This document shows positions 1-7,067 of a stretch of 64,000 nt of DNA, piece after piece; the first letter of the stretch is position 1, and every line of letters starts with the position of its first letter. Below the pieces are notes generated by a model. It did no database searches and was not told where the DNA came from. It saw nothing but the letters and a program-made list of their open reading frames with translations. Both the position numbers and the translations under genes were made by a program. The DNA is from Microtetraspora sp. NBRC 13810 (GTDB lineage Bacteria > Actinomycetota > Actinomycetes > Streptosporangiales > Streptosporangiaceae): assembly GCF_030268685.1 (NCBI RefSeq), contig NZ_BSRQ01000011.1:186001-250000 (forward strand), written 5' to 3'.

Positions 1-1
1 G

Positions 2-172
2 CGCGCCCTGCACGCCTACAACCCCACCCAGCCCTACATCGACGCCGTCCTCCTGCACGCCCGCCAGATCAAACGCGACCCCCGCGCCTACTACGCGTAC
101 TACAACTGGCAGGTCTACGTCCGAACCACCAAGGGCGACCGCCGCCTGACCGGCCCCGAACCCCTCGACTGA
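2..172 (+). CDS. C-terminal end of a probable lytic transglycosylase (cut by window edge)
   Basis: An open frame runs in from the left edge and ends in TGA. The last 56 residues include AYNPTQPYIDAVLLHARQI and a Tyr-rich stretch (YYAYYNWQVYV). This resembles the end of SLT-type lytic transglycosylase domains of actinomycetes, where a conserved YN is followed by a helix of the type YVxxVLxxA. Such enzymes cut peptidoglycan outside the membrane. The catalytic Glu and any signal peptide lie outside the window, so the family call rests only on the tail and is tentative. Confidence 0.45.
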   Translation, partial: RALHAYNPTQPYIDAVLLHARQIKRDPRAYYAYYNWQVYVRTTKGDRRLTGPEPLD

Positions 173-247
173 CCCTGACGATGCGGCCGAACCGCCTCCC
201 GGACATCGTGCTCCGGGTCACGGAAACGGCCGGTGAGGCAATTAGTG

Positions 248-726
248 ATGATCAGTTCGCGGCAGCTTGAGTGCTTCCAGGCGGTGGCGCGAGATTGCAC
301 TTCACTCGGGCGGCCGAGGTGTTGCGTATCGCGCAGCCGGCGTTGTCGCAGCACATCCGCAAGCTCGAACGGCAGCTCGGTCTGGTGCTGTTCGAGCGGA
401 ACAACCACTGGGGGGCGCTCACCCCTGCGGGGACGGCGCTCCTGGAACACGCCGAACGCGTCCTCGCCGATCTCGCCGCGGTCGAGGAGGAGATGCTCGG
501 GTGGACCGGAGGGGTGCGCGGGCGGATCCGGCCGGGTGCGGCACGCGGGCTGATGACGCAGCCGGCGCGGGTCCTGGCGGTGTTCTGCGAGGCGCATCCT
601 TCGGTGGACGTGGAGTTGCGCGAGCTGAACACCGAGGAGATGGCGGCGGCGCTGCGCGCGGGACGGCTGGACGTGGCGACCCTCGCCGCGCCACCCCCGC
701 CGAATGACCGCCGGCTGGTATCCCCG
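248..726 (+). pseudogene. LysR-family regulator remnant (frameshifted and truncated)
   Basis: The reading starts at ATG 248 with MISSRQLECFQAVARD, a normal LysR N-terminus. It then loses frame near position 295: one missing T would join it to LHFTRAAEVLRIAQPALSQHIRKLE in the next frame, the classic LysR winged helix-turn-helix. The second frame continues through ERNNHWGALTPAG and about 60 residues of effector domain. It then runs out at about 715, against the stop of the convergent aspS gene. Only about half of a 300-residue LysR is present. A sequencing slip could explain the frameshift but not the missing C-terminal half, so this is probably a decayed gene. Confidence 0.75.
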
Positions 727-2043
727 CTACGGGGTGAGGCGGTTGGGGCCGCGGAAGAGGAAGGTGGCCTCGCGCAGGGAGTCGAGGGCCAGGAGCGTCA
801 TCAGGACACGGCCGAGGCCCAGGCCGAAGCCGCCGTGCGGCGGGCAGCCGTATCGGAAGGAGTCCAGGTAGTGCCGGATCGGCTCGGGGCGCAGGCCCTT
901 TTCCGCGGCCTGGCGGAGCAGGACCGGGTGACGGTGCTCGCGCTGCGCTCCGGTGGTGATCTCCAGCCCTTTCCACAGCAGGTCGAAGCTGAGGGTCAGG
1001 TCGGGCCGGCCGTCGGAGCGCATGTGGTAGAAGGGCCGGACGCTGGCCGGGTAGTGCGTCACGAAGACGAACTCGTGCCCCGTCAGCTCTTTGACGTACG
1101 CGCCGAGGCGGCGTTCGCCCTCCGGGTCGAGGTCGGTCTTCTCCCCGGCCGGGTCCCACCCCCGGGCGCGCAGGACGCCGAGCGCCTCCTCCATGGTGAT
1201 CCGCGGGAACGGCACCGCCGGCACGGTGACCTCGACGCCGAAGTGCTCCTTGACCGCCGGGCCGTGCCGTCCGGCGACCTCGGCGAGGGCGTGCGCGAGC
1301 ATCCGCTCCTCGAAGGCCATCACGTCCTCGACGTCGTCGATCCAGGCGAGTTCCACGTCCACGCCGGTGAACTCGGTGGCGTGCCTGGCTGTGAAGGACG
1401 GCTCCGCCCGGAACACCGGGCCGACCTCGAAGACCCGGTCGACGCCCGCCGCGATCGCCATCTGCTTGAAGAACTGCGGCGACTGGGCGAGGTAGGCGCT
1501 GCGGCCGAAGTAGCCCAGCTCGAACACCTCGGCACCGGACTCCGACGCGGTTCCCATCAGTTTCGGGGTGTGCATCTCGGTGCAGCCCTCGCCGTAGGCG
1601 AACTCGCGCATGCCCTGCTCGGCGGTGGTCTGCACGGCGAACAGCAGCCGCGCCGCCGGACGCCTGCGCACGTCGAGGTGCCGCCAGTCGAGCCGCTGCT
1701 CCAGGCCGGTGCGCTCGTCGATCGGCAGCGGCGTCTCCGCCCTGCCGGCGATCTCGACCGCCGCCGGGACGATCTCCAGGCCGCCGAGCCCGACGACGGG
1801 GTTGGCGGTCACCCGGCCGACGACGCGGACGGCGGACTCCGGGGTGAGCCCCTCGATCGTGCGCTCCAACTCGTCGCCGGCGCGCCTGTTGGTCACCTGG
1901 ACCGTGCCGGTGTGGTCGCGCACGAGGACGAACTGCATCGTGCGCTGGCGGCGGAGCGCACTCGCCCAGCCTGAGACGGATACGGTCTTTCCGAGGTGTT
2001 CTCGCAGGTCGGAGACGAGAACCCGGGTTTTCTGGTGGATCAT
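727..2043 (-). CDS. aspS: Archaeal-type (probably non-discriminating) aspartyl-tRNA synthetase
   Basis: The 438-residue protein has an N-terminal OB-fold anticodon domain (about 1-110, VSVSGWASALRRQRTMQFVLVRD) and a class IIb catalytic core. Visible motifs include FRAEPSFTARHATEFTGVDVE (motif 2 region) and GGFGLGLGRVLM (motif 3). The length fits the archaeal/eukaryotic-type AspRS of about 430-440 residues; the usual bacterial enzyme is near 590 and carries a GAD insertion, absent here. It charges tRNA with Asp. Archaeal-type enzymes in bacteria are often second copies that also charge tRNA(Asn), which GatCAB then amidates. The ATG at 2043 follows GGAGGACTGCG, and this Shine-Dalgarno lies inside a T-box leader. 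Specificity cannot be read from the sequence alone. Confidence 0.9.
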   Translation of the reverse strand: MIHQKTRVLVSDLREHLGKTVSVSGWASALRRQRTMQFVLVRDHTGTVQVTNRRAGDELERTIEGLTPESAVRVVGRVTANPVVGLGGLEIVPAAVEIAGRAETPLPIDERTGLEQRLDWRHLDVRRRPAARLLFAVQTTAEQGMREFAYGEGCTEMHTPKLMGTASESGAEVFELGYFGRSAYLAQSPQFFKQMAIAAGVDRVFEVGPVFRAEPSFTARHATEFTGVDVELAWIDDVEDVMAFEERMLAHALAEVAGRHGPAVKEHFGVEVTVPAVPFPRITMEEALGVLRARGWDPAGEKTDLDPEGERRLGAYVKELTGHEFVFVTHYPASVRPFYHMRSDGRPDLTLSFDLLWKGLEITTGAQREHRHPVLLRQAAEKGLRPEPIRHYLDSFRYGCPPHGGFGLGLGRVLMTLLALDSLREATFLFRGPNRLTP

Positions 2044-2049
2044 CGCAGT

Positions 2050-2290
2050 CCTCCGGGGACCTTGGCGTGATCCCTTGGGAGTGCGGGCGAGAAGGGGACT
2101 CGCGGTACCACCGCACCTTCGCCGCCACGGCGGGCGGCCTCGTGGGGCCCGATGACGGGGGCCGGCCGGCGGGGCATTTCCTCCCCACGCTCAGGAGTGT
2201 CTTCCCCAACGGGCCGTGAGACCGCCTTCACAGCTGGGGGCGGCTCTCTCGGCTCACCTGAGCCCGCGGGTACTCGTCTCCGTCAACGCT
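2050..2290 (-). promoter_or_regulatory. T-box leader (tRNA-Asp type) upstream of aspS
   Basis: Read on the minus strand, the aspS leader has T-box landmarks in the right order: an AGTA S-turn (2274-2271), AGAGAG (2249-2244), a distal hairpin GCCGCC/GGCGGT with a TGTGAA loop, then GAA-GAC-ACTCCTGAG, where GAC (2201-2199) sits at the specifier position and encodes Asp. The conserved T-box GGTGGTACCGCG is at 2112-2101. Between it and the start codon, AGTCC (2100-2096) can pair with GGACT overlapping the Shine-Dalgarno, and there is no U-run. Control is therefore predicted at translation: uncharged tRNA(Asp) would free the ribosome site. TGGT pairs with the GCCA end of tRNA(Asp) only if its last pair is a G-U wobble; TGGC would be the textbook form. 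Confidence 0.85.
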
Positions 2291-2298
2291 TTCCCCGG

Positions 2299-2328
2299 AC
2301 GCTAGCCAGCCCCCCGCCCTCCGGGCAA
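2299..2328 (-). promoter_or_regulatory. Candidate promoter for the T-box/aspS transcript
   Basis: On the minus strand TTGCCC (2328-2323) lies 18 bases before TAGCGT (2304-2299). A start around 2292 would place the whole T-box leader in the transcript. The match to a housekeeping sigma promoter is moderate. Confidence 0.4.
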
Positions 2329-2411
2329 CCGGATAACCCCACCCCCAAGGACACCGGTCCTGGACCTCGCCCGACGAAAGCGCCTGAGGTCCTCACCCCC
2401 GGAAGACGGCT

Positions 2412-2440
2412 GAGGTGGGACCCTCGCCGGGTCCCACCTC
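2412..2440 (-). terminator. Intrinsic terminator after the SPW-repeat gene
   Basis: GAGGTGGGACCC (2412-2423) and GGGTCCCACCTC (2429-2440) form a perfect 12-bp stem with a 5-base loop. It lies just past the stop of the minus-strand SPW gene and upstream of the aspS promoter, so it insulates the two units. Confidence 0.75.
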
Positions 2441-2464
2441 TCCTATCGTTTCGATCGTTTCGAG

Positions 2465-2887
2465 TTACGAGCGACGGGCCATGCCCATGCCCGCGGTTGC
2501 CAGGCCGAGGGCGAGCAGAATCGCCCCGATGACCACGTTGTTCCAGATCGTCGCCGTGGTGGCCATGGGGCCACGGATGGCCCAGGGCGCCGCTATCGTC
2601 CACAGCCCGATCAAGGGCAACACCCAAGTGATCCCGTGGGTGCGGCCGAAGGCGAAGCTGAACCCGAGACCCAGAAGGGCGACCGCGAGACCCGTGACCA
2701 GGTTGTTCACGGTGATGCCCGGCAAGCCGTTGAATCCGATGATCCACGGCGAGATCGCGAGGTAGAGACCGGCGAGCATCGTCAGCCCATCGGCCACCTG
2801 CGCTCTGGGACTCGCTCCGGCCAGTTCGTATCGCTCGCGCATCCGCACGATGTCGGGATGCGTCCCGATGTCAGTGCCGTGCGTCAT
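2465..2887 (-). CDS. SPW-repeat integral membrane protein
   Basis: This 140-residue protein has about four membrane segments and two SPW-type motifs (ISPWIIGF near residue 45 and AAPWAIRG near residue 105), the signature of the SPW repeat family (Pfam SPW). The N-terminal 30 residues are hydrophilic. The function of the family is unknown; it is a small inner-membrane protein common in actinomycetes. The ATG at 2887 is chosen because AGGAGG sits about 9 bases upstream; a longer frame exists but has no ribosome site. It is a single-gene unit with its own terminator. Confidence 0.85.
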   Translation of the reverse strand: MTHGTDIGTHPDIVRMRERYELAGASPRAQVADGLTMLAGLYLAISPWIIGFNGLPGITVNNLVTGLAVALLGLGFSFAFGRTHGITWVLPLIGLWTIAAPWAIRGPMATTATIWNNVVIGAILLALGLATAGMGMARRS

Positions 2888-3259
2888 GCGTCTACACCTC
2901 CTCCGAGGAACCGCAACGGGACCATCTCCCGTCTCTCGAAAACTCCCATGCCCCCAAAATCCTGGTCGATGCATCCCCTGTGACCTGCGCCGACGGCCGT
3001 CGCCGCAACGGCTTTGCCGTAGGACACGCCGCCGAAAAAATACGGAAAATGTGACCAAGGCCACATCTCGGGATCCGCCGCGGGCGATGCCTTCGGCAGC
3101 CCGGCCCCATGCCCTGCCGAAGGGATGACCCTGACCGCGCAAAGCCTCAGGCCATGGCAAACCACACCCTCGCGCACGGCCGGATCCCGGCAAAGGACCT
3201 CTGACCCTCGTGGCGGCGGGCCGGCCACGCCGCTCCCAGGACGTCCGGCGAGGTCGTGA

Positions 3260-3843
3260 TCATGAGCGGCGCCGCGCCGCGCGCACCCGGGCCTGGACGT
3301 GCAGCAGCCGCCGGGGGTCGGGCCGCCAGCCCCGGTCGAGGAGGGCCGTGGCGACCTGCTCAGCTCTCCGGGGGCGAGGCGGCTCCCCGGTCGGCCAGCC
3401 GCAGGACCTCGCGCAGCCGGCGCGCCTCGCCGGCGCGGGACAGCGCGCGACCGCGGGCGGCGAGGGCCTCCCTGCGCACGCCGGCCCGCAGGAACTGGTC
3501 CAGCGCGGTCACCGCCTCCAGCCGCGGCAGATGGAGCACGCAGTCGAACGCCGTGCGCTCCAGGGTCGTCACCCGGACCCCCTGGTGCGCCGTCACGTCG
3601 GCGGCCACGAGGAAGCCCTCCCTGACCAGGCAGCCGGGAACGTCGAACCCGGGCGGCACGACGAGCTCCATCGGCCACGGCTCGGCCCCGCCGCGAAAGG
3701 GCCGGGTGCTCACCCCCCCACACGTGCGCGGCGGTCTTGCCCCAGGCCACGACGCGGGCGTCCAGCCTGGTGAGACGCCGCGCGCGGACGAGGAACGGCT
3801 CGGCCCCGGGAGCCGGGAGGACGGGCGGATCTGGTTCACGCAT
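3260..3843 (-). pseudogene. AbiEi/DUF559-like protein remnant
   Basis: From ATG 3843 the frame gives FLVRARRLTRLDARVVAWGKTAAHVWGG, the start of actinobacterial AbiEi-like/DUF559 proteins. It then shifts frame near 3720 to continue as PWPMELVVPPGFDVPGCLVREG, then VRVTTLERTAFDCVLHLPRL, ending RLREVLRLADRGAASPPES with a stop. A third frame supplies a short tail (EQVATALLDRGWRPDPRRLL) resembling the end of the nuclease-like domain. The core that should lie between is missing. Two frame changes plus an internal deletion point to a dead gene. Intact relatives are often annotated as type IV toxin-antitoxin antitoxins or DUF559 endonucleases, with mostly unproven roles. Confidence 0.65.
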
Positions 3844-3954
3844 GCCGCCCAGCCTCCGCCGCCGACCCCGGGTACCGGCCGCCGGAACGCGATTCTGTGG
3901 ACGACGCCCACAACCGGCGGCCCACCTGTGGAAACTCACCGGGTGGAAACCTGA

Positions 3955-4014
3955 TGACCGGCGGTAAAGCGGTCGGTTATCGTGACCCGCATGGGTTACC
4001 AGATCTACGAGTGA
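3955..4014 (+). promoter_or_regulatory. Leaderless-type promoter with an orphan 7-codon reading frame
   Basis: TGACCG (3955-3960) and TATCGT (3978-3983) are spaced by 17 bases. The ATG at 3991 lies 7 bases after the -10 box, the geometry of leaderless transcripts. Only seven codons follow (MGYQIYE) before TGA at 4012-4014. The next recognisable coding sequence is a beheaded glycosyltransferase at 4090, so this may be a surviving promoter whose gene was deleted. The same GGTTATCGTGAC string precedes the SARP gene start at 16793. Confidence 0.35.
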
Positions 4015-4089
4015 GGCGACGAGCCCCGTCCCCGACCGCGCGCGGCCACCGCTGAGCCGCCGGCGCGGCTTTCACCCGTTTCCCTGATC

Positions 4090-4591
4090 TGGAATCGCCC
4101 TCCCGGAAGGTTCCGCCTACACCAACCTGCCGGGGTTCTACCGGGAGTGCCTGGCCGCGTTCGGTGACCTGCCCGGATGGCACGTGGTGCTGCAGATCGG
4201 CAGGCACGTCGATCTCGCGGACCTCGGCGAGATCCCGGGCAACGTCGAGACGCACCCGTGGGTGCCGCAGCTCGCCATTCTGGAGCAGGCCGACGCGTTC
4301 ATCACGCACGCCGGGATGGGCGGCGCCGGTGAGGGGCTCCACTGCGGGGTCCCGATGATCGCGGTGCCGCAGGCGGTCGACCAGTTCTCCAACGCGGACC
4401 GGCTCGTCGAGCTCGGCGTCGGCCGCCGGATCGACACCGAGCGGGCCACCGCGGAGACGCTCCGCGCCGCGTTGACGGAGCTCACCGGCGACCCGGGAGT
4501 GGCCGCCCGGTCGGCCGCGATCCGCAAGGAACTGCGCGCGGAGGGCGGCACCACGCGGGCCGCCGACCTCATCGAGGCGCGGCTCCGCTGA
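4090..4591 (+). pseudogene. C-terminal remnant of a macrolide-type glycosyltransferase (MGT/UGT family)
   Basis: From just after an in-frame TGA at 4087 the frame reads [19 protein letters not shown], then [20 protein letters not shown], then [40 protein letters not shown] and [18 protein letters not shown]. This is the nucleotide-sugar-binding half of macrolide glycosyltransferases, including the HAGMGG and Q-D/Q-F motifs. The acceptor-binding N-terminal half, about 230 residues, is absent and no ribosome site precedes the fragment. Intact relatives inactivate macrolides by adding a sugar. A short product could start at GTG or ATG codons near 4184, but it would lack half of the active site. 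Confidence 0.75.
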
Positions 4592-4704
4592 CGCTCCCGC
4601 CGCCGGGCGGGCAGCCCCTCGCCCGCTGGCCCGAAACCAGCGCTCTCACCTGGGGTTTCTTCCCCTCAAGGCGGGTAAGGCCCGCTTTGGGAGGAGGACT
4701 GCTC

Positions 4705-4953
4705 ATGGCTCTCATCGACCGCGAGTGCGTACGGCGGCTGCTGGACGCCTCCAACGCGGACGCGACCCTGGTGTTCGTCCGGGGGGAATGCGTGGTCATG
4801 CCCGATGCCGAGATCGACGACGCCCACCGCGGGCTCGTCGTCATCCGGCAGCGGGACCTCGCCGGCCTGCTCCCCGGCGGCCCGCCTACCGAGGAGCGCC
4901 TGGACGTCATCGCGCACCGGCTCGACAACGTCGTCCGCGACCTGGGCGCCTGA
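4705..4953 (+). CDS. Small conserved hypothetical protein
   Basis: An 82-residue acidic protein starting MALIDRECVRRLLDASNADA and ending HRLDNVVRDLGA. The ATG at 4705 is preceded by GGAGGA, a strong ribosome site. No membrane segment or known catalytic motif is visible; it looks like a small alpha/beta protein. It stands alone between a pseudogene and the next small gene. I do not recognise a function. Confidence 0.65.
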   Translation: MALIDRECVRRLLDASNADATLVFVRGECVVMPDAEIDDAHRGLVVIRQRDLAGLLPGGPPTEERLDVIAHRLDNVVRDLGA

Positions 4954-5041
4954 GCGCCCGGCCATCAAGCATATGCGCAGGTCACACGTTACGAAGCGGT
5001 CCTTTCGGGCAGCCCGGAACGCAGGGAGGGGGCGGACCGTC

Positions 5042-5359
5042 ATGGTGAGAAGCCGGCGACAGGCGCCCGGGAAGCACGAGGGACGACCGGGCGGGACACT
5101 CGTGACCAGCGAGCACGACGTGATCAGGAAGTGGGCGCAGCGGCGCAGGGCCGAGCCGGCCACGGTCCCCGGCACCGGGCATGACGGCAGGCCGGGCCTG
5201 CTGCGGTTCGACTTCCCCGGCTACGGGGGCGCGGGCCTGACGCACATCTCGTGGGATCGGTGGTTCGAGACCTTCGACGAGCGCGAGCTGCGGTTCGTCT
5301 ACCAGGAGCGCCGCGAGGACGGCGGGGACAGCAACTTCTTCCGGCTGGATCGGCCCTGA
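5042..5359 (+). CDS. Conserved small protein (SNFF tail family)
   Basis: A 105-residue protein with the core TSEHDVIRKWAQRRRAEPAT, then LLRFDFPG, ISWDRWFETFDERELRFVYQ and a C-terminal SNFFRLDRP. Proteins of this shape are widespread in bacteria and are sometimes misannotated as 1,4-alpha-glucan branching enzyme; nothing here supports that. The ATG at 5042 follows GGGAGGGGG. A GTG at 5102 would give the compact 85-residue form typical of relatives, so the extra N-terminal 20 residues may not be translated. Confidence 0.65.
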   Translation: MVRSRRQAPGKHEGRPGGTLVTSEHDVIRKWAQRRRAEPATVPGTGHDGRPGLLRFDFPGYGGAGLTHISWDRWFETFDERELRFVYQERREDGGDSNFFRLDRP

Positions 5360-5449
5360 CGCGGCGGCCCGAGGCTCCGGGGGCGGCGGTCTGGGTCCGC
5401 CGTCCCCGGGCGACACGAACGGATCACGGCACACAACGGAAGGCGAGGG

Positions 5450-5746
5450 ATGGCCATGCTGGTCCTGACCGAGAACGCCGTAGCGGCGATACGCGACCTG
5501 ATGGTGGGCGAAGACCTGCCGGAGGACGCCGGGCTGCGGATCGCGTCCAAGCCGGGTGACGCGGCCGCGCTGGAGCTGTCCCTGGCGACGACGCCGGAGG
5601 ACGGCGACCAGGTGATCGAGCGGGAGGACGTACGCGTCTTCCTGGAGCCGACCGCCGCCGCCACCCTCGACGACCGGACCCTGGACGCCGACGTCGCCAC
5701 CGGCGGCGCCACCCCCACGTTCCGCGTCACCCGCCGCACCGGCTGA
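5450..5746 (+). CDS. HesB/IscA-like protein without cysteines
   Basis: A 98-residue protein with the beta-rich HesB/IscA (Fe-S biogenesis) fold pattern: LTENAVAAIRDLM, then AGLRIASKPGD, then VRVFLEPTAAATLDD. A-type carriers hold iron or clusters with three cysteines, and this protein contains no cysteine at all, so it cannot bind a cluster in that way. A cysteine-free branch of the family is common in actinomycetes and its role is unknown. Start is ATG 5450 behind GGAAGG. It appears monocistronic. Confidence 0.75.
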   Translation: MAMLVLTENAVAAIRDLMVGEDLPEDAGLRIASKPGDAAALELSLATTPEDGDQVIEREDVRVFLEPTAAATLDDRTLDADVATGGATPTFRVTRRTG

Positions 5747-5901
5747 CCCACCACCCGCCGCCACACACCCCGCGCGGGAGAAACGCCCTGCGCGCGGGGA
5801 GCCCGAGCCCTGCGCGAGGAGATCTGCGTGGGTGGACACGCCGGCCCGCGCCCGGCCCGGGGAGCGGGAAGCGCCGCGGGGGCCGCGCGGTTGGAGTGGG
5901 C

Positions 5902-6999
5902 GTGGACAAGGTGGACGTGGTGGTGATCGGCGCCGGGCAGGCGGGGTTGTCCAGTGCCTATTTCCTGCGCCGTTTCGGCTTCGCGCCGGGCGCGGGCTTC
6001 GTGGTGCTCGACGCGGGCGACGGGCCGGGCGGGGCGTGGCGGCATCGTTCGCCCACGCTGACGATGGACAAGGTGCACGACGTGTTCGACCTGCCCGGCA
6101 CGCACCGGGAGCAGGCCGGGTTGACGCTGCCCGCGGCGTCGGTCGTGCCCGGGTATTACGCCGCCTACGAGCGCAGGTTCGAGCTGCCGGTGCTGCGTCC
6201 GGTGACCGTGCGCGCGGTGACCCGCGGCGAGCGGGGGCGGCTGCTGGTCTCCGGCCCGGCCGGGCGATGGGCCGCGCGGGCGGTGGTCAACGCCACCGGC
6301 ACCTGGACCCGCCCGCACTGGCCGTACTATCCCGGCGCGGCGGACTTCCGGGGCAGGCAACTGCACTACGCGGACTACCGGGGTCCGGACGGCTTCGCGG
6401 GGCTGGACGTGGTCGTGGTCGGCGGCGGCACCTCGGCGGCGCACGTCCTGTCCGAGGTGGCCGACGTGGCCGCCGGCACGATGTGGCTCACCCGCCGGCC
6501 GCCGGTCTTCCACGACGGCGCGTTCGGCGAGGAGATGCGCCGCGAGGCGGTGGCCAGGGTGGAGCAGCGGGTCCGCGCGGGGCTGCCTCCGGGGAGCGTG
6601 GTCGGCGCCACCGGCCTGGGTTATACCGTCACCGTACGGCAGGCCAGGGAGAAGGGGGTGCTCAACCGGTTGCCGATGTTCTCCCGGATACTTCCCGACG
6701 GTGTGCAATGGGCGGACGGGCATACCGCGCACGCCGACGTGATCGTGTGGGCCACCGGCTTCCGTTCGGCGATCGACCATCTCGCCCCGCTGCGGCTGCG
6801 CGAGGCGGGCGGCGGGATCCGGCTGGACGGCACCAGGGTCGTCGCCGAGCCTCGCCTGCACCTGGTCGGCTACGGGCCCTCGGCGAGCACGATCGGGGCC
6901 AACCGGGCGGGCCGGGCCGCCGCGGCCGAGATCCGCGATCTGCTCCGCGAGCCCGCCGCTTCGGATACGGCGCAACATGCGATGACCCAGCCGACATAG
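5902..6999 (+). CDS. FAD/NAD(P)-binding flavoprotein monooxygenase-like protein
   Basis: About 365 residues with an N-terminal FAD-binding Rossmann motif (VVVIGAGQAGLSSAYFLRR) and a second nucleotide-binding motif near residue 170 (LDVVVVGGGTSAAHVLSE). The ATGxR-type motif VWATGFRS sits near the C-terminus. This layout fits flavin-containing monooxygenase/CzcO-like oxidoreductases that oxidise small molecules using NADPH. The substrate cannot be inferred. GTG 5902 is chosen because GGAG lies 5 bases upstream; GTG 5896 is possible. No signal peptide, so probably cytoplasmic. Confidence 0.75.
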   Translation: MDKVDVVVIGAGQAGLSSAYFLRRFGFAPGAGFVVLDAGDGPGGAWRHRSPTLTMDKVHDVFDLPGTHREQAGLTLPAASVVPGYYAAYERRFELPVLRPVTVRAVTRGERGRLLVSGPAGRWAARAVVNATGTWTRPHWPYYPGAADFRGRQLHYADYRGPDGFAGLDVVVVGGGTSAAHVLSEVADVAAGTMWLTRRPPVFHDGAFGEEMRREAVARVEQRVRAGLPPGSVVGATGLGYTVTVRQAREKGVLNRLPMFSRILPDGVQWADGHTAHADVIVWATGFRSAIDHLAPLRLREAGGGIRLDGTRVVAEPRLHLVGYGPSASTIGANRAGRAAAAEIRDLLREPAASDTAQHAMTQPT

Positions 7000-7028
7000 C
7001 ACCCTAACCAACTAGGTATGCCCATACT

Positions 7029-7067
7029 CATGCGCTTGCCAAAAAATGGGCGGACTCTAAGCGCATG
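7029..7067 (+). promoter_or_regulatory. Inverted repeat enclosing the protease start codon
   Basis: CATGCGCTT (7029-7037) and AAGCGCATG (7059-7067) are a perfect 9-bp inverted repeat separated by 21 bases. The last three bases are the ATG of the M4 protease gene. There is no Shine-Dalgarno in front of that ATG. A second small inverted repeat (GTATG/CATAC, 7016-7027) lies just upstream. The element could be an operator or an mRNA hairpin that hides the start codon; sequence alone does not decide. Confidence 0.5.

Noticed and set aside
271-1974. 567-codon plus-strand frame joining the LysR fragment to sequence opposite aspS
   Set aside because: Only the first 150 codons resemble LysR; the rest is antisense to aspS. 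Annotating it whole would hide the truncation.
2254-2262. CTC as the T-box specifier (Leu)
   Set aside because: An early parse placed the codon after the first small hairpin. The order AGTA, AGAGAG, distal loop, GAA-GAC-ACTCCTGAG fits the standard layout better and gives Asp, matching the downstream gene.
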